The position numbers were made by a program, and so were the translations under genes. From Bilabrum cf. latius (Eukaryota > Bigyra: Bicosoecida > Bigyra > Bicosoecida): a stretch of 49,171 nt of DNA. Position 1 is the first letter of the stretch. Every line of letters begins with the position of its first letter. Of the stretch, positions 6,934-15,042 are shown piece after piece. Below the pieces are notes generated by a model. That model was not told where the DNA came from. It saw only the letters and a program-made list of their open reading frames with translations, and did not search any database. The stretch is from NCBI GenBank assembly GCA_965178125.1, contig CBCXTV010000009.1:1-49171 (forward strand), read 5' to 3'.

Positions 6934-8577
6934 ATGAATGTATCGTCATCCGCGCCGTTGTGGGATGACGTGGTTGTCGCGTCGTCGCCCAAGTTGAAGC
7001 GCCGGCGTATGTCTGCGAAGGGTGTCCTGGCGTCGTCATACATCGACGTCAAGCAAACTCCGTCCATGTCGTCTTCTTCCTCTGGAGCTGCGGTCTCAAC
7101 TGATAGTTCCGCTCAGGAGCCTTGTGCCCAGTGGAAGGTTTTAGCCGCGTCCTTGGGCGACATTCCGACGGTGCAGAGCATGCAGAACCGGACCGTCAAG
7201 CAGCGTCGGGACTTTCTGAAAGGTCGGACACGTCTGTTTCTATGGCGAGCCGTAGAGAGAGGTTTGGAGATGCCCGCGGTGCTGCAGGGGACGTCCCTGA
7301 CGAGTGCGAAGTCTTTCTGTGAATTTCGTGCCAAGTTTGGTGCATTGTCTTTGGAAGCGAAGAAGACCGTGTCGCAGTTGTATTTGACGGCGGCCAACAT
7401 AGACCGCGATTCAGTCGCCGATCTCCTGATTCCTGACAATGAGACTCGTGGCCCGCGCTGTAGGACCTTTCTGACCTTCACTTCCGCAGAATGGTTTTTT
7501 GCGGATGCGGAGGTGCGTGCGTGCGCATGCGTTGACGACGCTGCGCTTTTGCTCATGCGTCGTGCCGACGTTGTGCGTCTGTGGCACGAGTTTGTTTCTT
7601 ATGCGCGCGCGCTTGGCGTGTTCATTGGAGCAACGCACCGGGCCATCTGTGCGGAGATATGTCCGCGGACCTTTCACCGACAGCGGAGCGCTCAAGTGCA
7701 TTTTCACGTGTGCTTTCTCCGAGGTGCAGTGCCTGGTTTCCTTCGCGTGGTCAGTCACGGGGAAACGTCGTTTCGTGGCGTTTTCCCGTATATGCGACTT
7801 CCCGAATGTTTTGAGGGCCTGTCGCGCAACGGCGTCGGCGAGTGGTTTCCATACTTTTACTGCTGTGTCAAGAAAGTCGGTCATCTGTGGACCGATTTCA
7901 ACCGGCAGCCGTTCCGCGATTATCCTGTGCACGCGCCATGGGTCATGCAGCTGGCCCAGAGCGAAAAGCTGTCGACGGACGCGGCGCGTGTGCTTCTTGA
8001 GCGCGTTGGCATCGGTGCGACTCGGTATCTAGCCCACCTTGATCTCATGGACCGGGCGCGTGCGTGCGAACGGGTGGAAGCGTACCGCTTCGCGTTGCGA
8101 CGTCGCGCGTGGAGAAGCGTGCCGGACGTCAAGGGTTGGCTCCGTCAGTACGGCGTTTTAATGGAACGGTACCGCTTTCTAGTCTTGGACGGTCCAACGG
8201 GCACCGGAAAAACCTCGTTCGCGCGGACGTTACAGCCGGAACGGATGTGTGTGTTCGAAGTGAATTGTTCGGGCGACACGTTTGCGTCACTAGAAGATTT
8301 CGTTTGGGAACGGGACGGGTTGATGTTGTTCGAAGACATCAGTCCCGCGATCGTTGTGGCGCAGCGGAAGCTCTTCCAGGCGTCGATGGCCCGTGTACGG
8401 CTTACAAGTTCGTCGTACCATGGGTATCAGTATGAAGTTTTCGCCCATGGAACACGCATGGTGTGCACGTCGAATCATTGGGACACGGGTCTCCAAGCGT
8501 TGTCCGATGAGGACCGCGTGTGGATTCTTGGCAACCAGATATACGTGTCGGTAAAAGACCCGTTGTGGATGGAGTGA
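6934..8577 (+). CDS. Rep-like initiator: HUH endonuclease plus SF3 helicase (U1)
   Basis: 547 codons from ATG 6934 (A at -3). Earlier in-frame ATGs (6811, 6871) would add a Cys/Leu-rich stretch that looks non-coding. Numbered from M1 at 6934: a basic NLS-like PKLKRRRM at 19-26; HUH motif I FLTFTS at 179-184; motif II VHFHVCF with H256 and H258; motif III candidate Y309 with K313/K314 in FYCCVKK, where the Tyr-Lys spacing is one residue longer than the usual YxxK; Walker A GPTGTGKTS at 420-428; Walker B LFED at 465-468; motif C VCTSN at 510-514; and Arg 528 as a possible arginine finger. This is the CRESS-DNA Rep layout: nick and join at an origin hairpin, then unwind. It is the only long gene intact in all three copies. 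A captured virus- or plasmid-like replicon is likely. Confidence 0.75.
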   Translation: MNVSSSAPLWDDVVVASSPKLKRRRMSAKGVLASSYIDVKQTPSMSSSSSGAAVSTDSSAQEPCAQWKVLAASLGDIPTVQSMQNRTVKQRRDFLKGRTRLFLWRAVERGLEMPAVLQGTSLTSAKSFCEFRAKFGALSLEAKKTVSQLYLTAANIDRDSVADLLIPDNETRGPRCRTFLTFTSAEWFFADAEVRACACVDDAALLLMRRADVVRLWHEFVSYARALGVFIGATHRAICAEICPRTFHRQRSAQVHFHVCFLRGAVPGFLRVVSHGETSFRGVFPYMRLPECFEGLSRNGVGEWFPYFYCCVKKVGHLWTDFNRQPFRDYPVHAPWVMQLAQSEKLSTDAARVLLERVGIGATRYLAHLDLMDRARACERVEAYRFALRRRAWRSVPDVKGWLRQYGVLMERYRFLVLDGPTGTGKTSFARTLQPERMCVFEVNCSGDTFASLEDFVWERDGLMLFEDISPAIVVAQRKLFQASMARVRLTSSSYHGYQYEVFAHGTRMVCTSNHWDTGLQALSDEDRVWILGNQIYVSVKDPLWME

Positions 8578-8653
8578 CGACAATATGCCTTTCGCATGCA
8601 ATGAACAGCATTTCAGTCATGTCTTCAGCAATATGTTGTCGCTCCGTCCACAT

Positions 8654-8748
8654 GCAGGGCAGAATGGGAGCCGGAGTCCCTACCCATCCCATTGCCCTGC
8701 GGGTCGGGCAGAACGGGATCAGGAGTCTCCTACCCATCCCGCTGTCCG
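8654..8748 (+). promoter_or_regulatory. Twin stem-loops after Rep, candidate replication origin
   Basis: First hairpin 8654-8700: GCAGGGCA pairs with TGCCCTGC, then a GA bulge, then ATGGGA pairs with TCCCAT around a 17-base loop. Second hairpin 8705-8748: CGGGCA pairs with TGTCCG (one G-T), the same GA bulge, then CGGGA pairs with TCCCG. Both loops share GGAGTCYCYTACCCA. The stems differ yet stay paired. They lie 77-171 bases past the Rep stop. A hairpin with a conserved loop beside rep is where rolling-circle initiators nick, which makes this the best origin candidate; a 3'-end RNA element is the alternative. Confidence 0.5.
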
Positions 8749-8949
8749 GTGCGTGTGGCACGTTCCGTCTCGATGGTGTGTTCCTCTTTGCGGTGGTACA
8801 GCGAATGCATGGATGGATCTGCGTTGCGGTTGTTTTACTCTGTGTATAGGCCCGCCTTCGCGGTGACAGTCGTAACAGTTTGCTTGCGAGGCGTGCGGTC
8901 GACGTTTGAAATTGCGTGGTGTGGGTTCGTCACGTGGTTCTTGTCCCGT
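8749..8949. other. Spacer between twin hairpins and array 2
   Basis: No gene, motif or RNA is supported. Confidence 0.45.
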
Positions 8950-9300
8950 TCGCTCGCGCCCGCCCGTCCGCGCCCGCTCGGCCGCCCGCTCGCGTTCGCG
9001 CGTTCGCCGCGCCCGCGCGGTCGCCGGCGCGCGCCCGCCTTTGCGCCCTCGTGCGCCCGCCCGTTCGCCCGTCCGCGTTCGCCCGCCCGCTCGTCCGCCC
9101 GCGCATCCGCCCGCCCGCCCGCGCACCCGTGCGCTCGCTCATGTGCGCGCCAGCGTGCCCGTGCGCGCATCCGCCCGCGCGGCCGTCCGTCCGCGCGCCC
9201 GCTCGTTCGTCCGCTCATCCGCCCGTACGCCCGCCCGTTCGTTTGCGCGCACGTCCGGCCGCCTGCCTGTCCATTTGCAGGTCCGCCCGCCCGTGGTCCC
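8950..9300. repeat. CCCG-rich array 2
   Basis: More degenerate CCCG/TTCG/CCGT repeat, C-rich on the plus strand like array 1. Length differs in U2, which lost a few bases at about 23608 and gained a run of T at about 23650. Long Ala/Arg/Pro frames in it are artefacts of the repeat. Confidence 0.85.
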
Positions 9301-9351
9301 ATTCGATACCTTCGCGCCATGAGATTTCTGTCATGGTTATGCGCACAAAGC

Positions 9352-9389
9352 CGAAATGACGAAATGAGCTTGTCGCCGTCGTCATTTCG
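9352..9389 (+). repeat. Conserved-loop hairpin H3
   Basis: Perfect 11-bp stem CGAAATGACGA/TCGTCATTTCG around the loop AATGAGCTTGTCGCCG (9363-9378). It follows array 2. Confidence 0.85.
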
Positions 9390-10027
9390 AGATTAGGAAA
9401 GTTGCCAGGTTCAGCGTTCATAGTCGCAATGACATTCAATTGCTGTTCCAAAGGAATCAGCGGTGTGATTCCTGCGCATCACAAATGTGCGAATGCATCC
9501 GAATGCCGATCGTCCGCCGGGCGAAGACAGCGGACGAGGGTGCGCAATTCATCGATTCCATGCAGGAGCCTACAGGCGCGTGTTTGAGCCTGTTCTCATG
9601 ACGGATCACATTGTAGCAAGCTTGTGTTTTACATGAGGCTTCGCATGGGTGGTTTCGCCCCCACAGCGCTGTCGGCTGGAGACGAATCTGCAAGCGATTG
9701 ATCCATTGCCTGTGGTAGGCAGAGTTTGCGAGTCGGGCATCATCGGACCGCAACCAGTACGGAAATTGTAGGCGTGATGCGTTGATGCAGTGTGATGTCA
9801 AGGCCATTGAGTGATGTGCGGCTACGCGTTACATTGGAACGGACCATGACGATATAGTCGTGTTGGCTGGCAGATTCCCTGTTTCGGAGGTTCGGCCTCG
9901 GATCTTGTCGTGTCGCGTTCGCTCGTTGACCAGCCCGGCTTATGCCATGGCTGGCACGTTGGATGCAGCGGCGATAGCGACGCAGAAACGCTCGCGGAAC
10001 TCGACGTGTCAGACGGATTCGCGTTTG
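9390..10027. other. Spacer with short open fragments
   Basis: A 116-codon minus-strand frame (9457-9807) and short plus-strand fragments are open, none with a motif. A plus-strand stretch ending at about 10040 (AETLAELDVSDGFAFDGSEV) looks protein-like in U1 and U3, but one extra A in U2 moves it to another frame. It could be an exon of the following gene. Confidence 0.35.
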
Positions 10028-10198
10028 ATGGAAGTGAAGTTTGACGTCCGGGATGGTGTCGTGCTTGTGGCAACTGAGAAGCGGGACTGGTGTGCCAAGT
10101 TAGTTTTCGCAAAGCCTGGCGAAGTCGTGTTGGCGCCCGCTGGTATGCACATTGCAGGCATTTCGGATTGTTTTTCACGCGTGGATAGCTTGATGTGA
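10028..10198 (+). CDS. Small ORF, strand-rich 56-residue protein (U1)
   Basis: ATG 10028 to TGA 10198. The sequence alternates hydrophobic and polar residues (VRDGVVLVATEKRDW, KPGEVVLAPAGMHIAGI) as in a small beta-sheet domain. It ends 4 bases before the ATG at about 10203. No family is recognised. In U2 one extra G near 24789 changes the last 18 or so residues. Confidence 0.35.
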   Translation: MEVKFDVRDGVVLVATEKRDWCAKLVFAKPGEVVLAPAGMHIAGISDCFSRVDSLM

Positions 10199-10201
10199 GG
10201 C

Positions 10202-10652
10202 ATGTGCGATGAGATGGTTCCGTATGACCAGCTTACAGTGTCTGGTCAACAACGGGCGCACAGACGGTTGTATAAATTGTTGAAGGATTTGAAGCATCGC
10301 ATTTGTGTGGTCGAGGCAGCATCGTTTGCCGACGGTGCGGCTGTTCCGACTTCACGTGTGCGGAGACATACTTCTCCCACATGTGCCAGAAGAGCGTTGT
10401 CAACGTTCATGTGTGTCTTAGCGCTCGAATCGAGGATGCTGGGCATTGTGTGGCAGACATCACTCGCTCTTTTGTTTTGGGGCAAGCAATCAGGAGATGG
10501 TGGAACGCCTTATCTTTTCTGAGTCGGCGGATCGTTTGCGTGGTTATTTTGTGGAGTGGACGCATCCGATGGAAATACAGGATCCCATCACCACCGTGAT
10601 GGACACAGACTCGTCGGGGTGCGACGACGGGCCGCACGGCACCTCCCAGTAA
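10202..10652 (+). pseudogene. Zinc-ribbon/OB-fold-like fragments in three frames (U1)
   Basis: Frame 1 from about 10203 reads MCDEMVPYDQLTVSGQQRAH and a basic helix to about 10300. Frame 2 from about 10303 contains CRRCGCSDFTCAETYFSHMC (CxxC...HxC) followed by a strand-like VVNVHVCLSARIEDAG. Frame 3 from about 10446 ends at TAA 10650-10652 after an acidic tail. A CxxC...HxC ribbon followed by beta strands recalls the C-terminal domain of replication protein A, but the match is loose and by eye. The pieces could be exons or a frameshifted gene; the lesions are shared by all three copies. Confidence 0.3.
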
Positions 10653-10677
10653 ACGAGCCTGTCGCCGTTCGGGGGGG
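10642..10677 (+). repeat. Conserved-loop hairpin H4
   Basis: Loop AACGAGCCTGTCGCCG (10652-10667). The stem CCTCCCAGTA against TTCGGGGGGG has two mismatches. The TAA that ends the preceding frame lies at the loop boundary. Confidence 0.6.
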
Positions 10678-10845
10678 CCACGCCGCCGTCACCTCAGCGC
10701 AAGCCGTCGTGGCGCGTTTCAAGTGGGCGGCGTGAGCGGCGCGAGGGACTTCTCGCGCGAACGATCACAGTCGAGGCTCGGACTGGGGCCGTGTTTTTTT
10801 GAAAAGCCCGTGCGCGTTCGTGTTTTCCCCGTTTTTGTGCCTCGT

Positions 10846-11116
10846 TCCGCCCGTCTGCCCGCCCGCCCGCCCGCCCGCCCGCCCGCGCCCGCCTGCCCGC
10901 CCGCGCCCGCTCGCCCATCGTGCCCGCCCGCCGGCGCCCACCCGCCCGCCCGTCCGCGCGCCCGCCCGCGCTCGATCGCCCGCCCGTCCGTCCGCGCACA
11001 TCCGGTCGTCCGCCCGCGCACGCGCGCGTGCCCACCCGCCAGCCCGCCCGGCTGCTCGTCCGGTCACTCGGTCGTTCGCCCCGTTCGCCCGTTTGACCGC
11101 CCGCCCGCCCGGTAGA
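10846..11116. repeat. CCCG-rich array 3
   Basis: Third CCCG array, again C-rich on the plus strand. It begins after CCTCGTTCCG and ends at CCGGTAGACG. Open Ala/Arg/Pro frames inside are repeat artefacts. Confidence 0.85.
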
Positions 11117-11466
11117 CGCATCGAGATATGTTTCATGTCCGTCATGTGGGTTTCCTTTTCCCGTTATGCACGACGATCTTTAAATAGCGGTTCGTGTATC
11201 TCGTGCTCCGTCAGTTGGATGTCGTTTGGTCGTGAGGGTGTTCGGGCACAGTTCGTTTGGGGACAACTGGCGGTTGTCGCCACACGCGTTGTGGCGTCGA
11301 CTCTTCGATCTCGTTGATTATGGCTTGAAAAACGATGACGGAAGCCACAGCGGGTGGTAAGTATCTCCAAAGGTGGAATCATGTGTACAGTGTTGCTCGA
11401 TTTCAGCCCCGTGCGCCAAAAAAAACGGCCCCAATTTCGGTGCTGCTTTCGCCCCCGAAAAGCGAG
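11117..11466. other. Spacer before the palindrome
   Basis: No supported gene. A consensus-like donor (GGTAAGTAT at 11356-11364) and an acceptor (TTTCAG at 11401-11406) bracket 50 bases, but no conserved reading frame flanks them. Phrases ACGGCCCCAATTTCGGTGC and CCCCCGAAAAGCGAGCACG belong to the GGGGCC/CTCGAAA repeat family. Confidence 0.35.
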
Positions 11467-11509
11467 CACGAAAAAGTGAAGCCCGACTGTCGGGCTTCAC
11501 TTTTTCGTG
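11467..11509. repeat. Perfect 43-base palindrome (21-base arms)
   Basis: Arms 11467-11487 and 11489-11509 are exact reverse complements around a single T. The core reads GAAGCCCGAC-T-GTCGGGCTTC. In U3 the sequence switches to the diverged unit right at the centre of this palindrome. Confidence 0.95.
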
Positions 11510-12402
11510 TCCATTTTCCTGGGCCGGAAACGGTCTCAAAACGAGACCCGCGGTCCTGAAATCGGGGTCGCGGATTCGTCACCTGCCTGCGGCCCCAATT
11601 CTGGTCCCCCTTTCCTAGCCCCCGCCTCGCTCCTCCCCTGTGCGTCGCTGGAGGAAATCCCCTTTTTCCGCGCTTATTTCCTTTCCCACCCTCCGTGCTG
11701 TTTTTTTTTCCAAATCTCGTTCTGTTTGCTCCCGCACGGGTTCTCGCCGTCACATTCTTAAGGCATGGGATGTGTTTCGTTCGCATGATGGGCCTGATTC
11801 TGCGACGGTGTGATGGGACGTTCCAGGGCGTGTTGCACGCGTATGAGGTTGGATCATTGCAACCGTAATCATGTCGTGCGGGCTAACGTGAGCCAAGTTT
11901 GGGAATCTCCGTACGCACACAGCCCACACAAGCGCCGACGTGATCGCAAGCCTGTCTCATATTTTCTTGTTGCGAGTCGGCGATCGGTAACGCGTGCGTT
12001 CCACCGAGAGTCGCTGACAGGGAGGACAGTTCTCGGGATATTCGGCGGTGTGATGATGGATGTTGCATCCAACGCATGAACGATTTTGCCTCCATGTCGC
12101 ACATGTCGTCATATAATCGTTGACAGAATCATGTTGTTGCATAGTGTGTCAACATGTACGAGCCTATGTAGGTCCGCCTTGGGATTGTGAGTGATTTGTC
12201 GTTACCGCATGACGTGTTCTACGCATATTTCTTTTGCTCGCCCTCCCTTCCCATCGTCTGTACTTCCCGCATTTTCGCTGTTTTGAACCTTCTCCCGCTG
12301 TTTTTGGACCCCCTTGCTTCTTTGCTATGTAAGTTTGGTCTCCGATTCATGCGCATGAATGGCAGGTTCTGAGACCGCGGGGCGAAGCACGGATTAGGGG
12401 AC
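11510..12402. other. Spacer absent from the diverged unit
   Basis: Pyrimidine-rich stretch at about 11640-11770, then short unsupported frames, one of which (11810-12079) changes its C-terminus between U1 and U2 by a one-base indel. A small hairpin GGTCTC-AAAAC-GAGACC lies at 11532-11548. Most of this interval is missing at the U3/D1 join. Confidence 0.4.
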
Positions 12403-12987
12403 ATGCTGATATGGGGCTGTCGCGTTTCACTTTGCGAGCGACGTAAAACACGGTTCGAAGTTCGTATGTGGAAATTTTTGGATGTTGATGCAACCGAGCT
12501 TGTGGGAATTCGGTTCCGCGCATTTACTCGTTTTTACGTGCGCGCTCATACATGGCTTTCAGGAAAGTCCCGTCTGTGCGCATGCGTTGTCGCCAACATG
12601 GCGAGCGATACCCACGCGCGTTGGGTCACAGACGTTCTGGAGCGGCAAGTCGGCGCCCAGAGTGGTGCCCTTGCTGTCGATTCCGTGACATGTTTCGGCG
12701 AGCGGCAGAACGATGGAAGCACCTGATTGGTGGTGCGAACAACGTGGCGTGTGATCGTCGAGCGCCCGCCAGGTTTGCTCACGTTGCATGCGTGCATCAC
12801 CGGCGCGGAGTTTCTCCCCCTTGCGGCAGGACGGGCCGCAGATGGCACCGTCCTCCCGTTTGGCGAGTTGTGGAACGACGACCGCCGCACTGGCGAGGCG
12901 CGGCGCACGGCGCGCCGCAGCGCGGAGTCGACCGGCGGTCGATCGCGCTCACCCCCGGCGTCTGCGTGGCAGCGTCGCGGCGGCTGA
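12403..12987 (+). pseudogene. Frame X, interrupted by TGA (U1)
   Basis: Reads 107 codons to TGA 12724-12726 and then 86 more to TGA 12987. D1 has AGA at the first stop and stays open over the matching part (40904-41353). Recognisable segments are MASDTHARWV, LVVRTTWRV and GELWNDD; the C-terminus is Arg/Ser-rich. No family recognised. Amino-acid changes between U1 and D1 are frequent, so purifying selection is not obvious. It ends 19 bases before hairpin H5. Confidence 0.35.
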
Positions 12988-13005
12988 TGCGGTGCGTGAT
13001 CGCGT

Positions 13006-13035
13006 CGAACTAAACGAGCCTTTCGCCGTGGTTCG
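13006..13035 (+). repeat. Conserved-loop hairpin H5
   Basis: Stem CGAACTA/TGGTTCG (one T-G pair) around the loop AACGAGCCTTTCGCCG. Confidence 0.75.
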
Positions 13036-13231
13036 GCGTCATGTCCACAGGATCGGGCGCGCGAGCGCGCGCTTTGGCGTGGATGCCGTCGTCGCCTTCG
13101 CCACTTCTGCAGTGGGTCGCTGTTCGACTCGAGAAAGATGCACATTGTCATTTCATGCATATGAGCGTTGAAATTTCCGATTTTCATTTGTTGCGGTGTT
13201 TGGCGATTGGTTTTGTTTCACTGCATGATAC

Positions 13232-13753
13232 ATGTCGGAGATGCTGGTGTATGCGAAGGATGCAGATTGCACATATTCATGTCGAGACATAACATGTGCC
13301 GACGTATGTGAGCGATGCGGAATCCATGTCCGCGCGCGCTCATCGCGTCATTTCTTTGCTGGGGTGGATTCCGTCCGGGGCCGCGCGCGTGTTCGCACAG
13401 CGACGCCGAAGAGGCGGAAGCGTCAGCCCGACGAGGGCATCGGCGGCACATGGTTGCCGGTCCGCGCGGCGCACGCGACGGAGCTCTAGCGCAGCGGGGA
13501 GGCCGCGCTGCAGGCGCGTCGCGGGGCGCCGACATCGACCGGGAGTTGCGCCGCAGGGAGCAGAGTAAGCATGAGCGGTAGTCTCGTCATCGATTTCGAT
13601 GACGTCCTTGTCGATGCCGGATTGTGAGCGCGTAATGAGATCGGGCATCCCATGCGCAACAGAAGTACCTATGCGGATTTCGAGCCGCAGAGTTTCGTCC
13701 ACATCCAGAACGGTCGGCCAGTCGTGGTGCTCCATGAAGCAATCGTTGCATGA
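13232..13753 (+). pseudogene. Frame Y, Cys-rich N-terminus, two in-frame stops (U1)
   Basis: 173 codons from ATG 13232 to TGA 13753, broken by TAG 13487-13489 and TGA 13625-13627. The N-terminus has a Cys-rich stretch (CTYSCRDITCADVCERCGIH) that could bind zinc, then a basic RRKRQPDE; the C-terminus has SLVIDFDDVLVD and STYADFEPQSFVHI. D1 has CAG and TCA at the two stops but a frameshift between the halves. Lesions differ between lineages, so a common ancestor probably had an intact gene. No family recognised. Confidence 0.4.
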
Positions 13754-13870
13754 CACGCATTCTTTTGTGCCGAGCATTGGGTGTTACGCAATTTCGAGGA
13801 GCTGTGAGTGTGGCATAATTTCTCGAGACAGGACATGTTGGTCAATGCACGAGTTCTTGCAATTGTGAAC

Positions 13871-13896
13871 CGGGGAACGAGCCCTTCGCCGCCCCG
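13871..13896 (+). repeat. Conserved-loop hairpin H6
   Basis: Stem CGGGG/CCCCG around the loop AACGAGCCCTTCGCCG. Confidence 0.75.
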
Positions 13897-13904
13897 TCCC
13901 ATGC

Positions 13905-13930
13905 CGGGACACGAGCCTGTCGCCGTCCCG
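13905..13930 (+). repeat. Conserved-loop hairpin H7
   Basis: Stem CGGGA/TCCCG around the loop CACGAGCCTGTCGCCG, 8 bases after H6. Confidence 0.75.
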
Positions 13931-14166
13931 TGCATAAGCTCGTCACATGTCCTCATTGGCTTTGTGAGCAATCCGACCATTTTTTATTCCGGAGGCTGAT
14001 TGTCACACACTTCGGCGCCGACCCAAACGACGCCGGGACATACCTGGTGGAGAAGCTGTTGCCGCTGCAATCACTGGTTTGCATTGCGCGGACGACCGCG
14101 CTGCAACCAGGATGCGATCAGTCGACGACAGTGCGAAGCTGGTGGGAGAATGGTAGGACGCATTAA
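13930..14166 (+). CDS. Frame Z, small conserved ORF or exon (U1)
   Basis: 78 codons from a GTG to TAA 14166. There is no ATG in this frame in U1, so it may be an exon. The segment IVTHFGADPNDAGTYL...TTALQPGCDQSTTVRSWWE is well kept in D1 (42320-42538), where an ATG is present. It begins at the end of hairpin H7. No family recognised. Confidence 0.4.
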   Translation: MHKLVTCPHWLCEQSDHFLFRRLIVTHFGADPNDAGTYLVEKLLPLQSLVCIARTTALQPGCDQSTTVRSWWENGRTH

Positions 14167-14273
14167 AAAAGCATGGAGTTATCACAGTGCGGATCGTGCT
14201 TGGTATCAGCATTCGATGTATCGCCGACAAAAGTCGTGCTAACGGTGGCATATACGCGTAATACCCCATTCAT

Positions 14274-14302
14274 CCGCCCGCCCGCCCGCCCGCCCGCCCG
14301 CA
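14274..14302. repeat. Short CCCG array 4
   Basis: Seven CCCG repeats, in the same orientation as the large arrays. It lies just past the point (about 14263) where homology with D1 ends. Confidence 0.8.
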
Positions 14303-14405
14303 CAAGGGGGAGCCGACATTTTCTGCCGCCATTGAGAAAGCGCGGATGGAAATGGTGCGCCTGGGTCTGGCATGAATTGAGGATATAGACGCTTGCGAGA
14401 CTCAC

Positions 14406-14689
14406 CTTGTTGGCAGCCCCTGACGGCACCGATGACAAACATACAAAGATGCCTGGCGTTTTGGATTGGCTGATCATGGCGAGGAGTTCCGAGTACATTT
14501 GTTGTAGATGTAATGTTGATGATAGCTTACCATCCACCAGCACTTTTTCACATGCTGCGCCCGCTGCTGCCACCACCCGCTCGGCCGCTGCTGTAGCCTC
14601 AATCACCAGTGTTGGGTCAAAACCAAGGAAAGTCTCGAACAGGAATTCCTCGGAGGTGCGCGTTCTCAATTTCGCGTTCCCGCACAGCG
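14406..14689 (-). CDS. Minus-strand candidate exon across the U1/U2 join
   Basis: Open for 127 codons on the minus strand (14786 down to 14406) with protein-like composition (SEEFLFETFLGFDPTLVIEA, then KLSSTLHLQQMYSELLAMIS). It ends in AAG followed by GTGAGT (14405 down to 14400), a consensus 5' splice site. A plausible 3' splice site, TTTTCCAG, precedes position 14689, giving a 284-base exon. No start ATG is in frame, so it would be an internal exon. The gene is unrecognised. The exon is continuous across the tandem join, so that join does not break it. Confidence 0.4.
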
Positions 14690-15042
14690 CTGGAAAATTC
14701 CAGCGGATTTGATTGAAAGTGACGGTGGGCTGGCGAGACGGAGTTGTAGTACCGCTCTCGGCGATTGCAGCTCGATCTCGCCGAATCTAACGCCGCGGCG
14801 TAGAAGAACGGGTGTGGCAAGCGAGGCCGTACGCTCGATGATATCATTCATTCTGCATCGGCCAGCCACATCCGCACGTATCCCCGAAAAGGTTTCGCTC
14901 CGGCGCATGGACACCGAATCCGCCTTGCTCCGTGGAACGTGCCCGCGTCACATCTTCGCGGTCCGCGCGCCATTCCCAGCTCTTCCTATCGTCCGCGCTC
15001 AGCCTCGATCAAGAGGCCGGGCCTCGCAGAGAGATCGCGGCC

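Larger units (their letters stand above)
1..14647. repeat. Tandem unit U1 (~14.65 kb)
   Basis: First copy of a direct tandem repeat. The sequence at 1 recurs at 14648 and again at 29298, so the period is 14647 and then 14650 bases. All landmarks (DDE ORF, Rep ORF, CCCG arrays, palindrome) recur in order. The left end is set by the window, not by biology, so the array probably extends to the left. Copies differ by a few substitutions and by short indels, mostly in homopolymers and CCCG tracts. Confidence 0.97.

Noticed and set aside
6934-8577. Helitron RepHel
   Set aside because: The helicase motifs are SF3-like (short, with a TSN motif C) rather than Pif1-type SF1, and the protein is far too short.
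11357-11406. A 50-base GT-AG mini-intron
   Set aside because: Good-looking splice ends but no conserved reading frame on either side.
4909-13627. Possible use of TGA as a sense codon, since TGA in U1 corresponds to other codons in D
   Set aside because: The replacements are inconsistent (TGG, AGA, TCA) and TAG also replaces CAG and TAC. Ordinary pseudogene decay explains it.
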